The translations under genes were made by a program, and so were the position numbers. Below are positions 7,898 through 17,049 of a stretch of 64,000 nucleotides of DNA, one piece after another. Numbering within the stretch: position 1 is the stretch's first letter; the number at the start of each line of letters is the position of its first letter. The notes under the pieces were generated by a model, which worked only from the letters and a program-made list of their open reading frames with translations, made no database searches and had not been told where the DNA came from. The DNA comes from Chitinophaga flava (GTDB lineage Bacteria; Bacteroidota; Bacteroidia; Chitinophagales; Chitinophagaceae), in the NCBI RefSeq assembly GCF_003308995.1, contig NZ_QFFJ01000002.1, positions 2,232,001-2,296,000 on the forward strand. The letters run 5' to 3'.

Positions 7898-8710
7898 ATG
7901 AAACATTCGATTATCATGCTGTGGGTGCTGCTGGCGCCGGTTTTGTTTGTGAAGGCTGCCACAGTAGATACTGTTGCTGTTTTCAGCACTGCGATGAACA
8001 AACCCATTAGAACCCTCGTTGTATCCCCGGCTCAGAAGAAGGCAGGACAACGTTTTCCGACAGTATATGTACTTCACGGATACAGTGGCAATCCCGACAG
8101 AACTTTGAAAGAAGATATTCCGGCTTTGCCGGAAATGGCAGATCAGTACGGTATCATATTCATTCTTCCTGACGGAGGTTATGACAGTTGGTATATCAAC
8201 AGCCCTGTCAAAAAGAACAGTATGTACGAAACCTTCATCGGACAGGAACTGGTCAGCTATATAGATCAGCATTATCCGACTACGGCATCACGCGACCAGC
8301 GCGGCCTGATGGGCTGGAGTATGGGTGGCCACGGTGCGCTGTATATCGGATTAAAACAATCTTCAAATTTTGGTGTGTTGGGTAGTATTTGCGGCGCTGT
8401 GGACTTCACCCCGTTTGTGATGGATTTCGGCATTGATAAACTGGTAGGGGCAGACAGCACAAAATGGAAATATTACAATGTGCTGGACAATGCCCGGTAT
8501 TTTGTTTTCAGCCAGCAGCAGCTGATTATCGGCTGTGGTACTGCCGATCCTTTTCTGCCCTACAACCGCCGGCTTCATGAATACCTCGACCAGCAACATG
8601 TGGCGCATACCTATATTGAACAGGAAGGTGCACATGATCATGCATACTGGTCAAAAGCTGCGCAATACCAGGTTTTGTTCTTTAATTTTTTCTTTAAATC
8701 GAAGCAGTAG
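7898..8710 (+). CDS. secreted alpha/beta-hydrolase esterase (esterase D / PF00756 type)
   Basis: 270 residues with a signal peptide (first ~20). The oxyanion region 'YVLHGYSG' and the nucleophile elbow G-W-S-M-G-G (Ser141) are clear; the acid is probably in 'GTADPFLPYN' and the histidine in 'EGAHDHAYW'. Family members hydrolyse acyl, feruloyl or formyl esters. The protein should act in the periplasm or outside the cell. The gene is followed at once by a strong terminator, so transcription ends here. Confidence 0.85.
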   Translation: MKHSIIMLWVLLAPVLFVKAATVDTVAVFSTAMNKPIRTLVVSPAQKKAGQRFPTVYVLHGYSGNPDRTLKEDIPALPEMADQYGIIFILPDGGYDSWYINSPVKKNSMYETFIGQELVSYIDQHYPTTASRDQRGLMGWSMGGHGALYIGLKQSSNFGVLGSICGAVDFTPFVMDFGIDKLVGADSTKWKYYNVLDNARYFVFSQQQLIIGCGTADPFLPYNRRLHEYLDQQHVAHTYIEQEGAHDHAYWSKAAQYQVLFFNFFFKSKQ

Positions 8711-8716
8711 TGATAG

Positions 8717-8755
8717 ACAGAAGGCTCCGGAATTTTCCGGAGCCTTCTGTGTTTT
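8717..8755 (+). terminator. intrinsic terminator of the esterase gene
   Basis: A 16-bp perfect stem (ACAGAAGGCTCCGGAA and its complement, 2-nt gap) followed by GTTTT, starting 7 bp after the stop codon. Confidence 0.8.
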
Positions 8756-9096
8756 GGGAATGAATTTTTTAGAGAGATAACCAAATTCTGTTTTTCGCGG
8801 GTGATGAAAAGGGAATGGGCAAAAAGTACCAGATCTTTGTGTTCGCCTGTAGCGATTATCCACGTTTTTTTATTGAGCAGCATAGGAGTCATGTCCTCCC
8901 TAGTGAAGAAGCCGAATGTGTGTTGTTCCCCTTTTAACAGGCCACACTCCCCAAATAGCCTGATATCAGGCGTTATGAGGAAAATATATATTCTCCCGTT
9001 AGTTACACCGGTAACGGTTACACGTAATTTATAGGAAACATTTAGCCGTGGAGAATTCCATAGCGCCGAACCTGTCAGTTTTATTTTATTGGTTGA
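8752..9096 (-). pseudogene. decayed gene fragment, no start codon
   Basis: The minus strand is open for more than 110 codons after an in-frame TGA at 9097-9099 and reads like a real protein: alternating beta-type segments such as 'LNVSYKLRVTVTGVTNG', 'RIYIFLITPDIRLFGE' and 'LVLFAHSLFITREKQ'. The first ATG is deep inside (8892), and a different frame just upstream reads 'FIEPAYYLINQ', so a frameshift plus loss of the 5' end is likely. The frame then runs through the esterase terminator, which cannot be its natural end. I do not recognise the family. Confidence 0.4.
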
Positions 9097-9232
9097 TCAG
9101 ATAATAAGCAGGCTCAATGAAATGCCGGCCGAATTAGGCTAATAGATAAAACGATCAGAGAGAGTGTGTGGGAGAGTATACTGCTGCGGATGTGCAAGCA
9201 GTATACAACAGAGGATATGGTATGATTGAAGT

Positions 9233-9264
9233 AACGGCTGCTGATTTACATCTGTGCAGCCGTT
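9233..9264 (-). terminator. hairpin downstream of the desaturase gene
   Basis: Stem AACGGCTGC with its exact complement around a 14-nt loop, 17 bp beyond the desaturase stop. A second hairpin (9176-9206, 10-bp stem) follows. Confidence 0.45.
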
Positions 9265-9280
9265 GCTGCTATAAACTAAC

Positions 9281-10321
9281 TTATGAAACAGCTTCTGTTA
9301 CAATAGCTGGCTGTGGCTGATAGCCACGGGTTCTCAGGGTAGCTGCTTCGCGGAGCGAAAGCATACGTTGTAGTTGAGGGTCCCATATTTTGAGCCTGCA
9401 ACAGGCAATAATATCCTTTATGCGGAGGCTGGTGGTTTTGGCATTTTGCAGTTCCGGGATGTCGGCCATTACCTGTGGTAACCGATAGAAAGGAATACGC
9501 GCATTCAGATGGTGAATATGGTGATAGCCTATGTTGGCGGTAAACCAGTTCATCACCGGCGACATCAGCATATAGCTGGATGACAGCAAGGCAGCTTCGT
9601 GATAACACCAGTCTTCATTATCGTTGAAGGTAACACCAGGGAAATTATGTTGTGCATAAAACAGGTAAGCACCAATACTGCAGGAGATAGTAAAAGGTAT
9701 CAGGATAAAAAACATCCAGGTCTGCCAGCCGAGGAAATAACAGATGGCTACGCTGCCGGATATATGTAATACCAGGGCCAGAAGGCTGTCGAGATGTTTA
9801 CGCGGGCTGCTGAGAAATGATTGCAGACACATACCGATCATGAACATGGACAGATAGCCGGCGAGGATGGTAAGCGGATGTCTGCTGAAGAGATAAGCTC
9901 TTCTTTCCCTACGGCCCATCTGTTCAAATTTCTGCCGGGTGGCGATAGGGTAGGAGCCAATGCTGGCACTGAACAGTTTTGAATTATGTTTGTGATGATA
10001 ATCGTGAGAACGTTTCCATATGCTGGTGGGAGCCAGGATGTACAGGCCAAAAATGGTCATGATGGCGTTAGCCACACGGGATTGCTGCAGGATGGTATGG
10101 TGCTGATGATCATGATAGATGACGAACATCCGCACAATGAGCAGGCCAGAAAGAATACTGATGACTAACCTCCCGACAAAAAACGGAATCATGATGGTCC
10201 CGGTAAGGGCAATTAAAAGTAGTCCCAGTGTAGTAAATAAATGAAACCAGCTGCTGGACCTGATTTCACTGGCATAGGGTTTAGTAGCCAGTATAAGGTC
10301 TTTCCCTTCGCGCATAAGCAT
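9281..10321 (-). CDS. membrane fatty acid desaturase
   Basis: 346 residues with four or more membrane segments and the three histidine boxes of acyl-lipid or acyl-CoA desaturases: 'HDHQHH', 'HDYHHKH' and 'HHIHH'. These bind the di-iron centre that introduces a double bond into fatty acyl chains. The preceding gene on the same strand (54 bp upstream) encodes an LpxL-like lipid acyltransferase, so the pair probably tailors membrane or outer-membrane lipids. Regiospecificity cannot be read from the sequence. Confidence 0.88.
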   Translation of the reverse strand: MLMREGKDLILATKPYASEIRSSSWFHLFTTLGLLLIALTGTIMIPFFVGRLVISILSGLLIVRMFVIYHDHQHHTILQQSRVANAIMTIFGLYILAPTSIWKRSHDYHHKHNSKLFSASIGSYPIATRQKFEQMGRRERRAYLFSRHPLTILAGYLSMFMIGMCLQSFLSSPRKHLDSLLALVLHISGSVAICYFLGWQTWMFFILIPFTISCSIGAYLFYAQHNFPGVTFNDNEDWCYHEAALLSSSYMLMSPVMNWFTANIGYHHIHHLNARIPFYRLPQVMADIPELQNAKTTSLRIKDIIACCRLKIWDPQLQRMLSLREAATLRTRGYQPQPAIVTEAVS

Positions 10322-10375
10322 ATTGAGTTGAATGATGATAAGTTCGCCGTGTCGTTATATATGATAAGCCGGATT

Positions 10376-11257
10376 TTATACAGGCTGGCTACGTTTGTGC
10401 TTCCATCTTCTGTGCGACCAGAGCCAGGTTGCAGGTTGTTCCATAATATCTTGTTCCAGTTTTCGTGTATGCGATATCGTGATAGCACCTTCGTTTTCGG
10501 ACGTTGGTGTTTCTACCAGCATGGAAGCTTCTACCCTGTAGTAGCCTCTTTTGATGCGGATAACGGATACATATACAACCGGGTAGTTCATTTTCTGGGC
10601 TATCTTCTCTGTGCCTTTGGAAACAGGTGTATCCTGATGAAGGAAGGTGGTCCACTGAGCGGTAGCGGGTTGTGGTGACTGATCTGCGATAAACGCGGTG
10701 GCGTTTACCTCCTGTCTGTTTTTCACCATTTCACGAAATGTGTCCTGCATGGCAATTAATTTGGTGCCAAAGCGGGTACGCATTTTATACATCAGGTTGT
10801 TGAATTGTTTGTTGGCCAGGGGATGATAGATCACATAAAGCTGTTGCTTACACAATATGCTGAAGGTATTACCGGCCCATTCCCAGTTGCCTTTATGGCC
10901 CATCACCAGTACGGTGCTCTTTTTTTGTTCGGCGAGTTGATTAAATAATGCTACGGTGGCAGGCGTAAAACTGCAACGTTTTACCATCTCAGCTTCGCTG
11001 ATGGTAAGTGTTTTGAATGTTTCCAGAAACATGTCACAGAGGTAGTGATAGAAATCCTTGCAGATTCGCTTCAGTTCTGTGTCGCTCTTATCTGGAAAAG
11101 ATGCACGCAGGTTGCTCATTACCACTTTTTTCCTGTACGACAGGACATAGTAAAGCAACACATACATAGCATCGGATAACAGGTACAATAAACGGAATGG
11201 CAATAGTGCCACACCATAAATAACAGGTTGTAGGCAGTAATAAATAATAATTGACAA
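10376..11257 (-). CDS. LpxL/HtrB-like lysophospholipid or lipid A acyltransferase
   Basis: 293 residues with an N-terminal membrane anchor and the HX4E catalytic motif in 'GHKGNWEW', followed by 'YHPLANKQFN' and 'FIADQSPQP', which mark the lipid A biosynthesis acyltransferase family. It transfers an acyl chain to lipid A precursors or ornithine-type lipids at the inner membrane. The only in-frame start before the membrane segment is a TTG at 11257. It is followed by the desaturase gene on the same strand, suggesting a two-gene lipid operon. Confidence 0.85.
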   Translation of the reverse strand: MSIIIYYCLQPVIYGVALLPFRLLYLLSDAMYVLLYYVLSYRKKVVMSNLRASFPDKSDTELKRICKDFYHYLCDMFLETFKTLTISEAEMVKRCSFTPATVALFNQLAEQKKSTVLVMGHKGNWEWAGNTFSILCKQQLYVIYHPLANKQFNNLMYKMRTRFGTKLIAMQDTFREMVKNRQEVNATAFIADQSPQPATAQWTTFLHQDTPVSKGTEKIAQKMNYPVVYVSVIRIKRGYYRVEASMLVETPTSENEGAITISHTRKLEQDIMEQPATWLWSHRRWKHKRSQPV

Positions 11258-11564
11258 TTCAACAAAGTTTAGTTATCACTCCTCTTTCAGGAGTAAAAGT
11301 GGTAAATATAATTGTAAATCAGCATATTTCATAATACCAGTAAGTAACGAAAGTGTTATTTTGTTAATATTTCCTGAAAATGCACCTATTTTCCCTATTT
11401 GACGTTTTATATGGCCGATACCCCCACGAGTTTGCAAAAAAATAATTTTACCTGCGCCAGAAACCCGGAGCACCCGGCTAACGGGAATATAAGACATTTT
11501 CTAAAATTATCATTATCTTATAGCACCTTACTGTGATGAATGTTAATTGCATAAACCCCAAAAT
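11258..11564. other. divergent intergenic region
   Basis: Separates the leftward acyltransferase gene from the rightward HAB-mutase-like gene. A minus-strand open frame here has no protein-like character. A small hairpin (ACTCCT/AGGAGT near 11278) is the only structure seen. Confidence 0.4.
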
Positions 11565-12005
11565 ATGGTAGCCTCCGCTCAGCCCCGTCAGGGTAACAAA
11601 CTCATCTTTCTTGGCCTTGTATTGTTCCTGATAGGATTGATTACCGGCCTTTTCGGCCATTCCATGGCTAATCCGCGAATGGCTTTGAGCGCCCATCTGG
11701 AAGGAGTAATGAATGGGATATTTTTAATAGTACTCGGACTGATATGGGAAAAAATGATACTATCCTCCACCTGGCTGAAGATAATATACTGGCTGGTGGT
11801 GTTCGGCACATTCGCCAATCTGGTAGCGGTTTTAATAGCGGCGATTACCGGTGCCGGTAAAATGATGCCTATAGCAGGCGGGCAACCAGGAACACCTTGG
11901 GTAGATGGTATCATCTCTTTCCTGCTGATATCACTTTCACTGGCCATGGTGGCTGCCTGCGTGATTATACTGATCGGTATGTACAAACGCCTCCGCATTC
12001 AATAG
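11565..12005 (+). CDS. hydroxylaminobenzene-mutase-like membrane protein
   Basis: About 146 residues with four membrane segments. 'ANPRMALSAHLEGVMNGIFLI' style sequence near residue 35-55 is the signature stretch of the hydroxylaminobenzene mutase (HabA/HabB) family, which rearranges hydroxylaminobenzene to 2-aminophenol. Many chromosomal homologues have no proven substrate, so only family membership is claimed. The ATG at 11565 is preferred over an in-frame TTG six codons earlier. It appears to be a single-gene unit. Confidence 0.75.
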   Translation: MVASAQPRQGNKLIFLGLVLFLIGLITGLFGHSMANPRMALSAHLEGVMNGIFLIVLGLIWEKMILSSTWLKIIYWLVVFGTFANLVAVLIAAITGAGKMMPIAGGQPGTPWVDGIISFLLISLSLAMVAACVIILIGMYKRLRIQ

Positions 12006-12120
12006 CCCTGTTGTATCCCCTGGATTTACCGATTTTTCACTGAAATGTACAGCCCTTTTACAGGCAATCTGTCGGAGTTTTGTATCAGTCGGGACAGCTA
12101 AGAACCGGCACTGACCATTT

Positions 12121-13068
12121 ATGAGCACAAGACGGACATTCATCAAACAAACCGGTAAAATCGGCGCACTCAGCTTTTTGCCGTTCACAGATTTACTAAA
12201 TAACCCAAAACAGGAACATACTATGAAAACAGCCACCCGATGGGCAGACGGCTCCAGGTTAGTCGTGTCCATATCCATGCAATTCGAATCGGGCGGACAG
12301 CCGGATAATGCGGAGAGCCCATTCCCACAGAATATGGAAAAAGGATACAGCGATTTGCCGGCAGCAACCTGGTATCAATATGGCTACAAGGAAGGCATTC
12401 CCCGGATGCTGGATAACTGGGATAAACTGGGTATTAAGGTAACCTCCCATATGGTGGGATCTGCGGTACTCAATAATCCCCAGCTGGCAAAGGAAATAGT
12501 GGACCGGGGCCATGAAGCCGCCGCCCATGGCATGAACTGGAGCGCACAGTATAATCTGCCCTATGAGGATGAAAAGAAATTTATAAAGGATGGGCTGGAC
12601 GCAGTTAAAAAAGTTACAGGAGCTACTACAGTAGGATATAACGCCAACTGGTTGCGCAGAGGTGAAAATACCCTGAAAATACTGCAGGAGCTTGGGTTTA
12701 CCTATCATATCGATGATTTGAGCAGAGATGAGCCCTTTATCATCCAGGTAAATAACCGGGACTTTGCCGTGGTACCTTATACATTGAGAAATAATGATAT
12801 ATTGCTCATTGAAGGAAGACATTTTTCAACAGACCAGTTTTTTTCACAGGTAAAGGCAGATTTTGATCAGTTGTATGCTGAAGGAGAATTTAAAAGAAGA
12901 CAGCTGTCCATCAGCTTCCACGACCGTATCGGTGGCTCGCCACAGATGGTAAAGACGGCATATGATCTCATTAAATACATGCAACAGCATAAAGGCGTTT
13001 CTTTCAAACGGAAAGACCAGATCGCTGAATTGATATTGAATGACAGGACCGCCATCCGGGAAAAATAA
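12121..13068 (+). CDS. polysaccharide deacetylase (PuuE/allantoinase-like), Tat-exported
   Basis: 315 residues. The N-terminus 'STRRTFIKQTGKIGALSF' has a twin-arginine signal. The body is a NodB-like domain: 'SISMQFESGGQ' in place of the usual TFDD motif, 'GHEAAAHGMNW' for the metal-binding histidine region, and 'LSISFHDRIGG' near the end. This set fits the PuuE-type subgroup, which hydrolyses C-N bonds of cyclic amides or N-acetyl groups. The substrate is unknown; Tat export implies a folded, metal-loaded enzyme in the periplasm. Confidence 0.8.
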   Translation: MSTRRTFIKQTGKIGALSFLPFTDLLNNPKQEHTMKTATRWADGSRLVVSISMQFESGGQPDNAESPFPQNMEKGYSDLPAATWYQYGYKEGIPRMLDNWDKLGIKVTSHMVGSAVLNNPQLAKEIVDRGHEAAAHGMNWSAQYNLPYEDEKKFIKDGLDAVKKVTGATTVGYNANWLRRGENTLKILQELGFTYHIDDLSRDEPFIIQVNNRDFAVVPYTLRNNDILLIEGRHFSTDQFFSQVKADFDQLYAEGEFKRRQLSISFHDRIGGSPQMVKTAYDLIKYMQQHKGVSFKRKDQIAELILNDRTAIREK

Positions 13069-13085
13069 ACCAGATGGAGATATAT

Positions 13086-13117
13086 AAAAAGAGATACTCA
13101 GGCGAGTATCTCTTTTT
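13086..13117 (+). terminator. intrinsic terminator of the deacetylase gene
   Basis: AAAAAGAGATACTC, 4-nt loop, exact complement ending in a T-run, 17 bp after the stop codon. Confidence 0.85.
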
Positions 13118-13221
13118 TATTGTGGCACCAACATATCAAGCTGAAGAAAGAATGCAGGGCAGGAGCCAATCCGGTTATTTTTGAGAAGATAATAATTATT
13201 ATTAGATATAACGTTTCCGAT

Positions 13222-15672
13222 ATGTTCAAAGACTTTGCCCGCGCCACTTTCCGTAACCTATGGAAAGAGAAGTTTTTTACCGGTATCAATGTAATGGGGC
13301 TGGCCATCGCTATCGCAGCCTGCCTGTTGCTTTTTAAATATGTTTATTTTGAAATGAGCTTTGATAAGTTTCATATCAATAATAATAACATTTACCGGGT
13401 AACTTCTCTTTGGAACAAAGGCAAGGTACAGGAAGATCACAGGGCGCTCACCGTTCCCTGGACAGGACCGGGTGCCAAGGAAATCTTCCCGGAAATTGCG
13501 GAGTATGGGCGTTTGGCGCCGGTGAAAACTTTTATTGGGAAAGAAGTGATCAGCTATGAAGATAAAAAGATCAGTGAAGACAACGTATATTTTGCGGATC
13601 CCGGGTTTTTAAAAATGTTCTCTTTTAACATGCTGAGAGGAAGTATGGCCAACGCACTTAGTAAACCCTTTACAATAGTGCTGACAGAGTCCCTTGCTAT
13701 GAAATATTTCAAATCACTGGACGATATTGTTGGTAAAACCCTAACGATAAAAACAGGCGGACAACTGGAGCAGGAAACCTTTGAGGTGACTGGCATTATA
13801 AAAGACCCGCCCGTCAATTCCCATATTCAGTTTAATGCACTGCTGTCCTTTACCTCTATCTTCCATGGACTAAACGAAGGAAGTACCTGGTGGCATTGGG
13901 ATTATACCTATAACTATTTGTTATTGAGGGATGGTGCCGATCCGGTACATCTCGGGCAAAAAATGTCGCAGGAGCGAAAACGTTTGTTTGGCGCAGAGAT
14001 GGGGAACTTCAGTGATGAAATTGAATTTGTGCTGCAACCCTTGTCAGCCATACATCTTGGTCCCGATCTCAAATTTGGGATAAGTAAAAACACCAGCCGG
14101 TCGGCCCTTTATTTCCTGATACTCATCGGTATATTCATCCTGATCATTGGCTACATCAACTATATCAACCTGGCTGTTGCAAAGTCTATAGAACGAGCTA
14201 AGGAAATCGGAGTCAGAAAGACACTGGGTGCGCATCGCTCCGGATTAATCAGACAGTTTCTATTCGAATCGCTGTTTATTAATGTGCTGGCTATGCTGGT
14301 GGCATTGTTGCTTACTACACTGCTGTTGCCTTTGTTTGAACGTTTTGTGGAGGTACATTTGTCTGTAGCCGGCCACCTTTCGGCTACGGTTGTTTTCCTG
14401 TTGTTATTGTTGATCGTTGGCACTTTCGCGGCCGGTTTATATCCTGCATTTGTTTTGTCTTCCCTTAAACCGATAGATGCGCTAAAAGACAGGGCAGCAA
14501 AACATATGCAGGGAGGCGGACTCAGAAAGGTATTGGTCGTCGGTCAGTTTGCATCGGCGGTATTGCTTATTTGCGGAACCGTCACTGTTTTTAAGCAGCT
14601 CCACTATATGAAAAATGTGGAGCTGGGCATGAAAATGGAGAAGGTGGTGGTGATGAAAGGACTGGGTGCTTTTGAAGAAAATCAGTATCAGTATCTCAAA
14701 TCGGAATTGCAGAAAATACCTGCCATAGAAAAGGTGGCCGCTGCTTCAGCAGTACCGGGTGACGAATTACAGGCAATCCGGTCTAAGATCATCAAGGTCA
14801 ATGGCCAGAAGAGTAACGATATAGATATTGTACTGGTGGATGAAGATTTTTTTGATGCCCTGGAGATTAAGCGCATTAGCGGAAGAGGCTTTAATCTTGC
14901 TTCTGATCAGGATGCATCATCTGTTATTGTTAATGAATCGGCTGCTGCATTGATGGGCTATAGTGATCCGGGCAAAGCCCTGCATGCCAATGTACAATGG
15001 GATAAGGGAGCTTTCGGACATGGAGGCAAAACCACCAGGGTAGTAGGGGTGGTCAGTGATTATTATCAACGTGCAAAAAAATCGCAGAAGACTCCTGTTG
15101 TTTATCTGCCAAGGAAGTTCTTTAATCCAAGGTGGACCAATCAGTATTATCTGGTAAAGTACCAGGCCGATAATCCGGCTTCCATGCTGGAAGTACTCAA
15201 ATCCAGGTGGCAGCAGGCATTTGGCAATGTACCCTTCGATTATTTCTTCCTCGAAGATCATTTTAATATCCAGTATAAACCTGAGCAGCTGTTCGGAAAT
15301 GTATTCAGTCTGTTTACTTTCCTGGCACTGGTGATTGCTGCATTAGGTCTGTTTGCGCTTTCTTCCTTTACCATTCTTCAGCGTAGCCGGGAAATTGCCA
15401 TCCGTAAAGTGATGTATGCATCTGAAAGTGATATTGTAAAGTTGTTTCTGAAAGACTATCTGAAACTGATCCTGGTGGCTTATCTGGTGGCGATGCCTGT
15501 TGGTTTTGTTTTGATATCAAAATGGCTGGATGATTACGCGAATCGTATTACGATAGGTGTCTGGTTTTATACAGTGCCGGCGCTGGTGATAGTGTTGGTG
15601 GCATTGTTGAGTGTATCCTTTCAAACCTGGAAGGCTGCTGTGAAGCGGCCCATATTGGCACTTACAGACTGA
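13222..15672 (+). CDS. MacB/FtsX-family ABC transporter permease
   Basis: About 816 residues in the Bacteroidota two-FtsX arrangement: N-terminal membrane helix ('GINVMGLAIAIAACLLLFKYV'-type), a MacB-PCD periplasmic domain, three helices with the 'ERAKEIGVRKTLGAHR' motif (about 305-420), a second periplasmic domain, and a final three-helix FtsX block with 'QRSREIAIRKVM'. The start at 13222 is chosen because the longer frame begins inside the preceding terminator. No ATPase gene is adjacent, as is common for this group. It probably moves lipoproteins, peptides or antimicrobial compounds. Confidence 0.88.
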   Translation: MFKDFARATFRNLWKEKFFTGINVMGLAIAIAACLLLFKYVYFEMSFDKFHINNNNIYRVTSLWNKGKVQEDHRALTVPWTGPGAKEIFPEIAEYGRLAPVKTFIGKEVISYEDKKISEDNVYFADPGFLKMFSFNMLRGSMANALSKPFTIVLTESLAMKYFKSLDDIVGKTLTIKTGGQLEQETFEVTGIIKDPPVNSHIQFNALLSFTSIFHGLNEGSTWWHWDYTYNYLLLRDGADPVHLGQKMSQERKRLFGAEMGNFSDEIEFVLQPLSAIHLGPDLKFGISKNTSRSALYFLILIGIFILIIGYINYINLAVAKSIERAKEIGVRKTLGAHRSGLIRQFLFESLFINVLAMLVALLLTTLLLPLFERFVEVHLSVAGHLSATVVFLLLLLIVGTFAAGLYPAFVLSSLKPIDALKDRAAKHMQGGGLRKVLVVGQFASAVLLICGTVTVFKQLHYMKNVELGMKMEKVVVMKGLGAFEENQYQYLKSELQKIPAIEKVAAASAVPGDELQAIRSKIIKVNGQKSNDIDIVLVDEDFFDALEIKRISGRGFNLASDQDASSVIVNESAAALMGYSDPGKALHANVQWDKGAFGHGGKTTRVVGVVSDYYQRAKKSQKTPVVYLPRKFFNPRWTNQYYLVKYQADNPASMLEVLKSRWQQAFGNVPFDYFFLEDHFNIQYKPEQLFGNVFSLFTFLALVIAALGLFALSSFTILQRSREIAIRKVMYASESDIVKLFLKDYLKLILVAYLVAMPVGFVLISKWLDDYANRITIGVWFYTVPALVIVLVALLSVSFQTWKAAVKRPILALTD

Positions 15673-15687
15673 TATGATATCAAACAA

Positions 15688-15720
15688 CAAAAATGGCGCG
15701 GGTTACCCGCGCCATTTTTG
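15688..15720. terminator. bidirectional terminator between convergent genes
   Basis: CAAAAATGGCGCGGG and its exact complement around a 3-nt loop, giving T-runs on both strands. It serves the FtsX permease (plus) and the flavin monooxygenase (minus). Confidence 0.88.
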
Positions 15721-15722
15721 TT

Positions 15723-16868
15723 TTAGAGGTCTGCTTGGTATAAAAAGTCCAGCTGTTTCTTTGTGGTAGAGGCAGGCATACTGCGTACCAGGAAATTCCG
15801 GATGCCGGCGGCGATACTTCCTTTCCAGTTGGTGAGCTGTGCCATCTGCCAGGAGGTGTTGACAATTTTATGGGCCCGCAGGATACGCCTGGATTCATAT
15901 TGCCGGAATGCCGTTTCATAATTGTTGTTGCCGCCAAGGCAATCGGCCAGTACATAAGCGTCTTCTATGGCCTGACTGGCACCCTGACCGAGATTAGGGG
16001 TGGTGGCGTGTGCAGCATCTCCCAGCAATACCACACGTCCGCGATGCCAGCCGCTGATAGGCGCCAGGTCATACAGGTCAGAACGGATCAGGTGTGCGGC
16101 CTTAATGTTGGCTACTACTTCCTTCATATAACCGCTGAATGGGGCCAGTTCCTGCCGTATCAGTGCCAGCGCTTCTTCCGGTGAGAAATGAGCGCCTTCG
16201 GGCAGTCTTTTGGTAAACCAGAAGTACACCTGGTTCTCACCTACATGGATATACGAAGCTCTTACACCATTACCGCTACCCCATACTTCGGCGGTCGTCA
16301 CCTGTTCTGCTTTTGGAAGGTTCATTGTGATGGTGGTACGCCAGCATACCTGGCCTGAATAACGATAGCCTTTGCTACCAATATGAGATTCGCGGATGGC
16401 TGATCTTATACCATCGGCAGCAATGAGGATGTCTCCCTGTGCTTCGCTGCCATCTTCAAATCTGGCAATCACACCCTGGCTGCTTTCTGCTACTGCAATA
16501 CATTTTTTACCTGTTTGTACCGGCTGTTGCAGGAACTCCAGCAAGGTGGCCTGTAAAGTAGCCCGGTGTATAGGCAAACTGCGGTTGCCATAACACTGCT
16601 CCAGCATGTTGTTGTCGATGGTTTGCAGTATCCTGCCTTTGTAGTTTTTTATATATAATTGTTCCAGATGACCACCTCTCTCTTCCAATACCTTCGTGAG
16701 GCCCAGCCTTTCATATACTTTCATGGCATTGGCACCGAGCAATATACCTGCTCCCACTGCCTTATACTCAGGTGCTGCTTCAAAAATCTCGTAAGTCCAC
16801 CCTTTTTGTTGCAATGCGATGGCGGTGGTGAGGCCGCCTATGCCTCCACCGATGATGAGCGCTTTCAT
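15723..16868 (-). CDS. FAD-dependent aromatic-type monooxygenase
   Basis: 381 residues with the dinucleotide-binding GGGIGG at the N-terminus, the DG motif 'ADGIRS' and the second FAD motif 'GDAAHATTPNLGQGA' of the PHBH/TetX/UbiH-like group A flavoprotein monooxygenases. These hydroxylate aromatic or polycyclic substrates using NAD(P)H. Family resemblance includes zeaxanthin-epoxidase- and TetX-like proteins; the exact substrate is undetermined. It has its own promoter upstream and ends at a bidirectional terminator. Confidence 0.87.
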   Translation of the reverse strand: MKALIIGGGIGGLTTAIALQQKGWTYEIFEAAPEYKAVGAGILLGANAMKVYERLGLTKVLEERGGHLEQLYIKNYKGRILQTIDNNMLEQCYGNRSLPIHRATLQATLLEFLQQPVQTGKKCIAVAESSQGVIARFEDGSEAQGDILIAADGIRSAIRESHIGSKGYRYSGQVCWRTTITMNLPKAEQVTTAEVWGSGNGVRASYIHVGENQVYFWFTKRLPEGAHFSPEEALALIRQELAPFSGYMKEVVANIKAAHLIRSDLYDLAPISGWHRGRVVLLGDAAHATTPNLGQGASQAIEDAYVLADCLGGNNNYETAFRQYESRRILRAHKIVNTSWQMAQLTNWKGSIAAGIRNFLVRSMPASTTKKQLDFLYQADL

Positions 16869-16886
16869 AAATAACTTATTTTAGGT

Positions 16887-16894
16887 CAAATGTA
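16887..16894 (-). promoter_or_regulatory. promoter -7 element of the flavin monooxygenase gene
   Basis: Minus-strand TACATTTG matches TAnnTTTG, 18 bp upstream of the ATG; a TTGG lies about 17 bp further upstream. Confidence 0.65.
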
Positions 16895-17049
16895 CTAATT
16901 TTTTCAAAAACCAACGCATAGATCTATATTTTAACAGATTGTAATTTTTTATATATAAATATAAAAATGCTTTGTTGGGTAATACTTGTACATCGATCTA
17001 TCCAGCAATTGATAGTTATGAGCGCCTCGGGAAAGAAGGCAATGGAGTG

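Noticed and set aside
8638..8892. 84-codon minus ORF as an intact gene
   Set aside because: It runs through the esterase terminator into the esterase coding region and starts far inside a longer open frame.
9176..9206. Hairpin as an RNA gene
   Set aside because: A lone 10-bp stem with an 11-nt loop downstream of a gene is not enough to call an RNA gene.
11276..11497. 73-codon minus-strand ORF
   Set aside because: No protein-like features, no promoter, no recognisable family.
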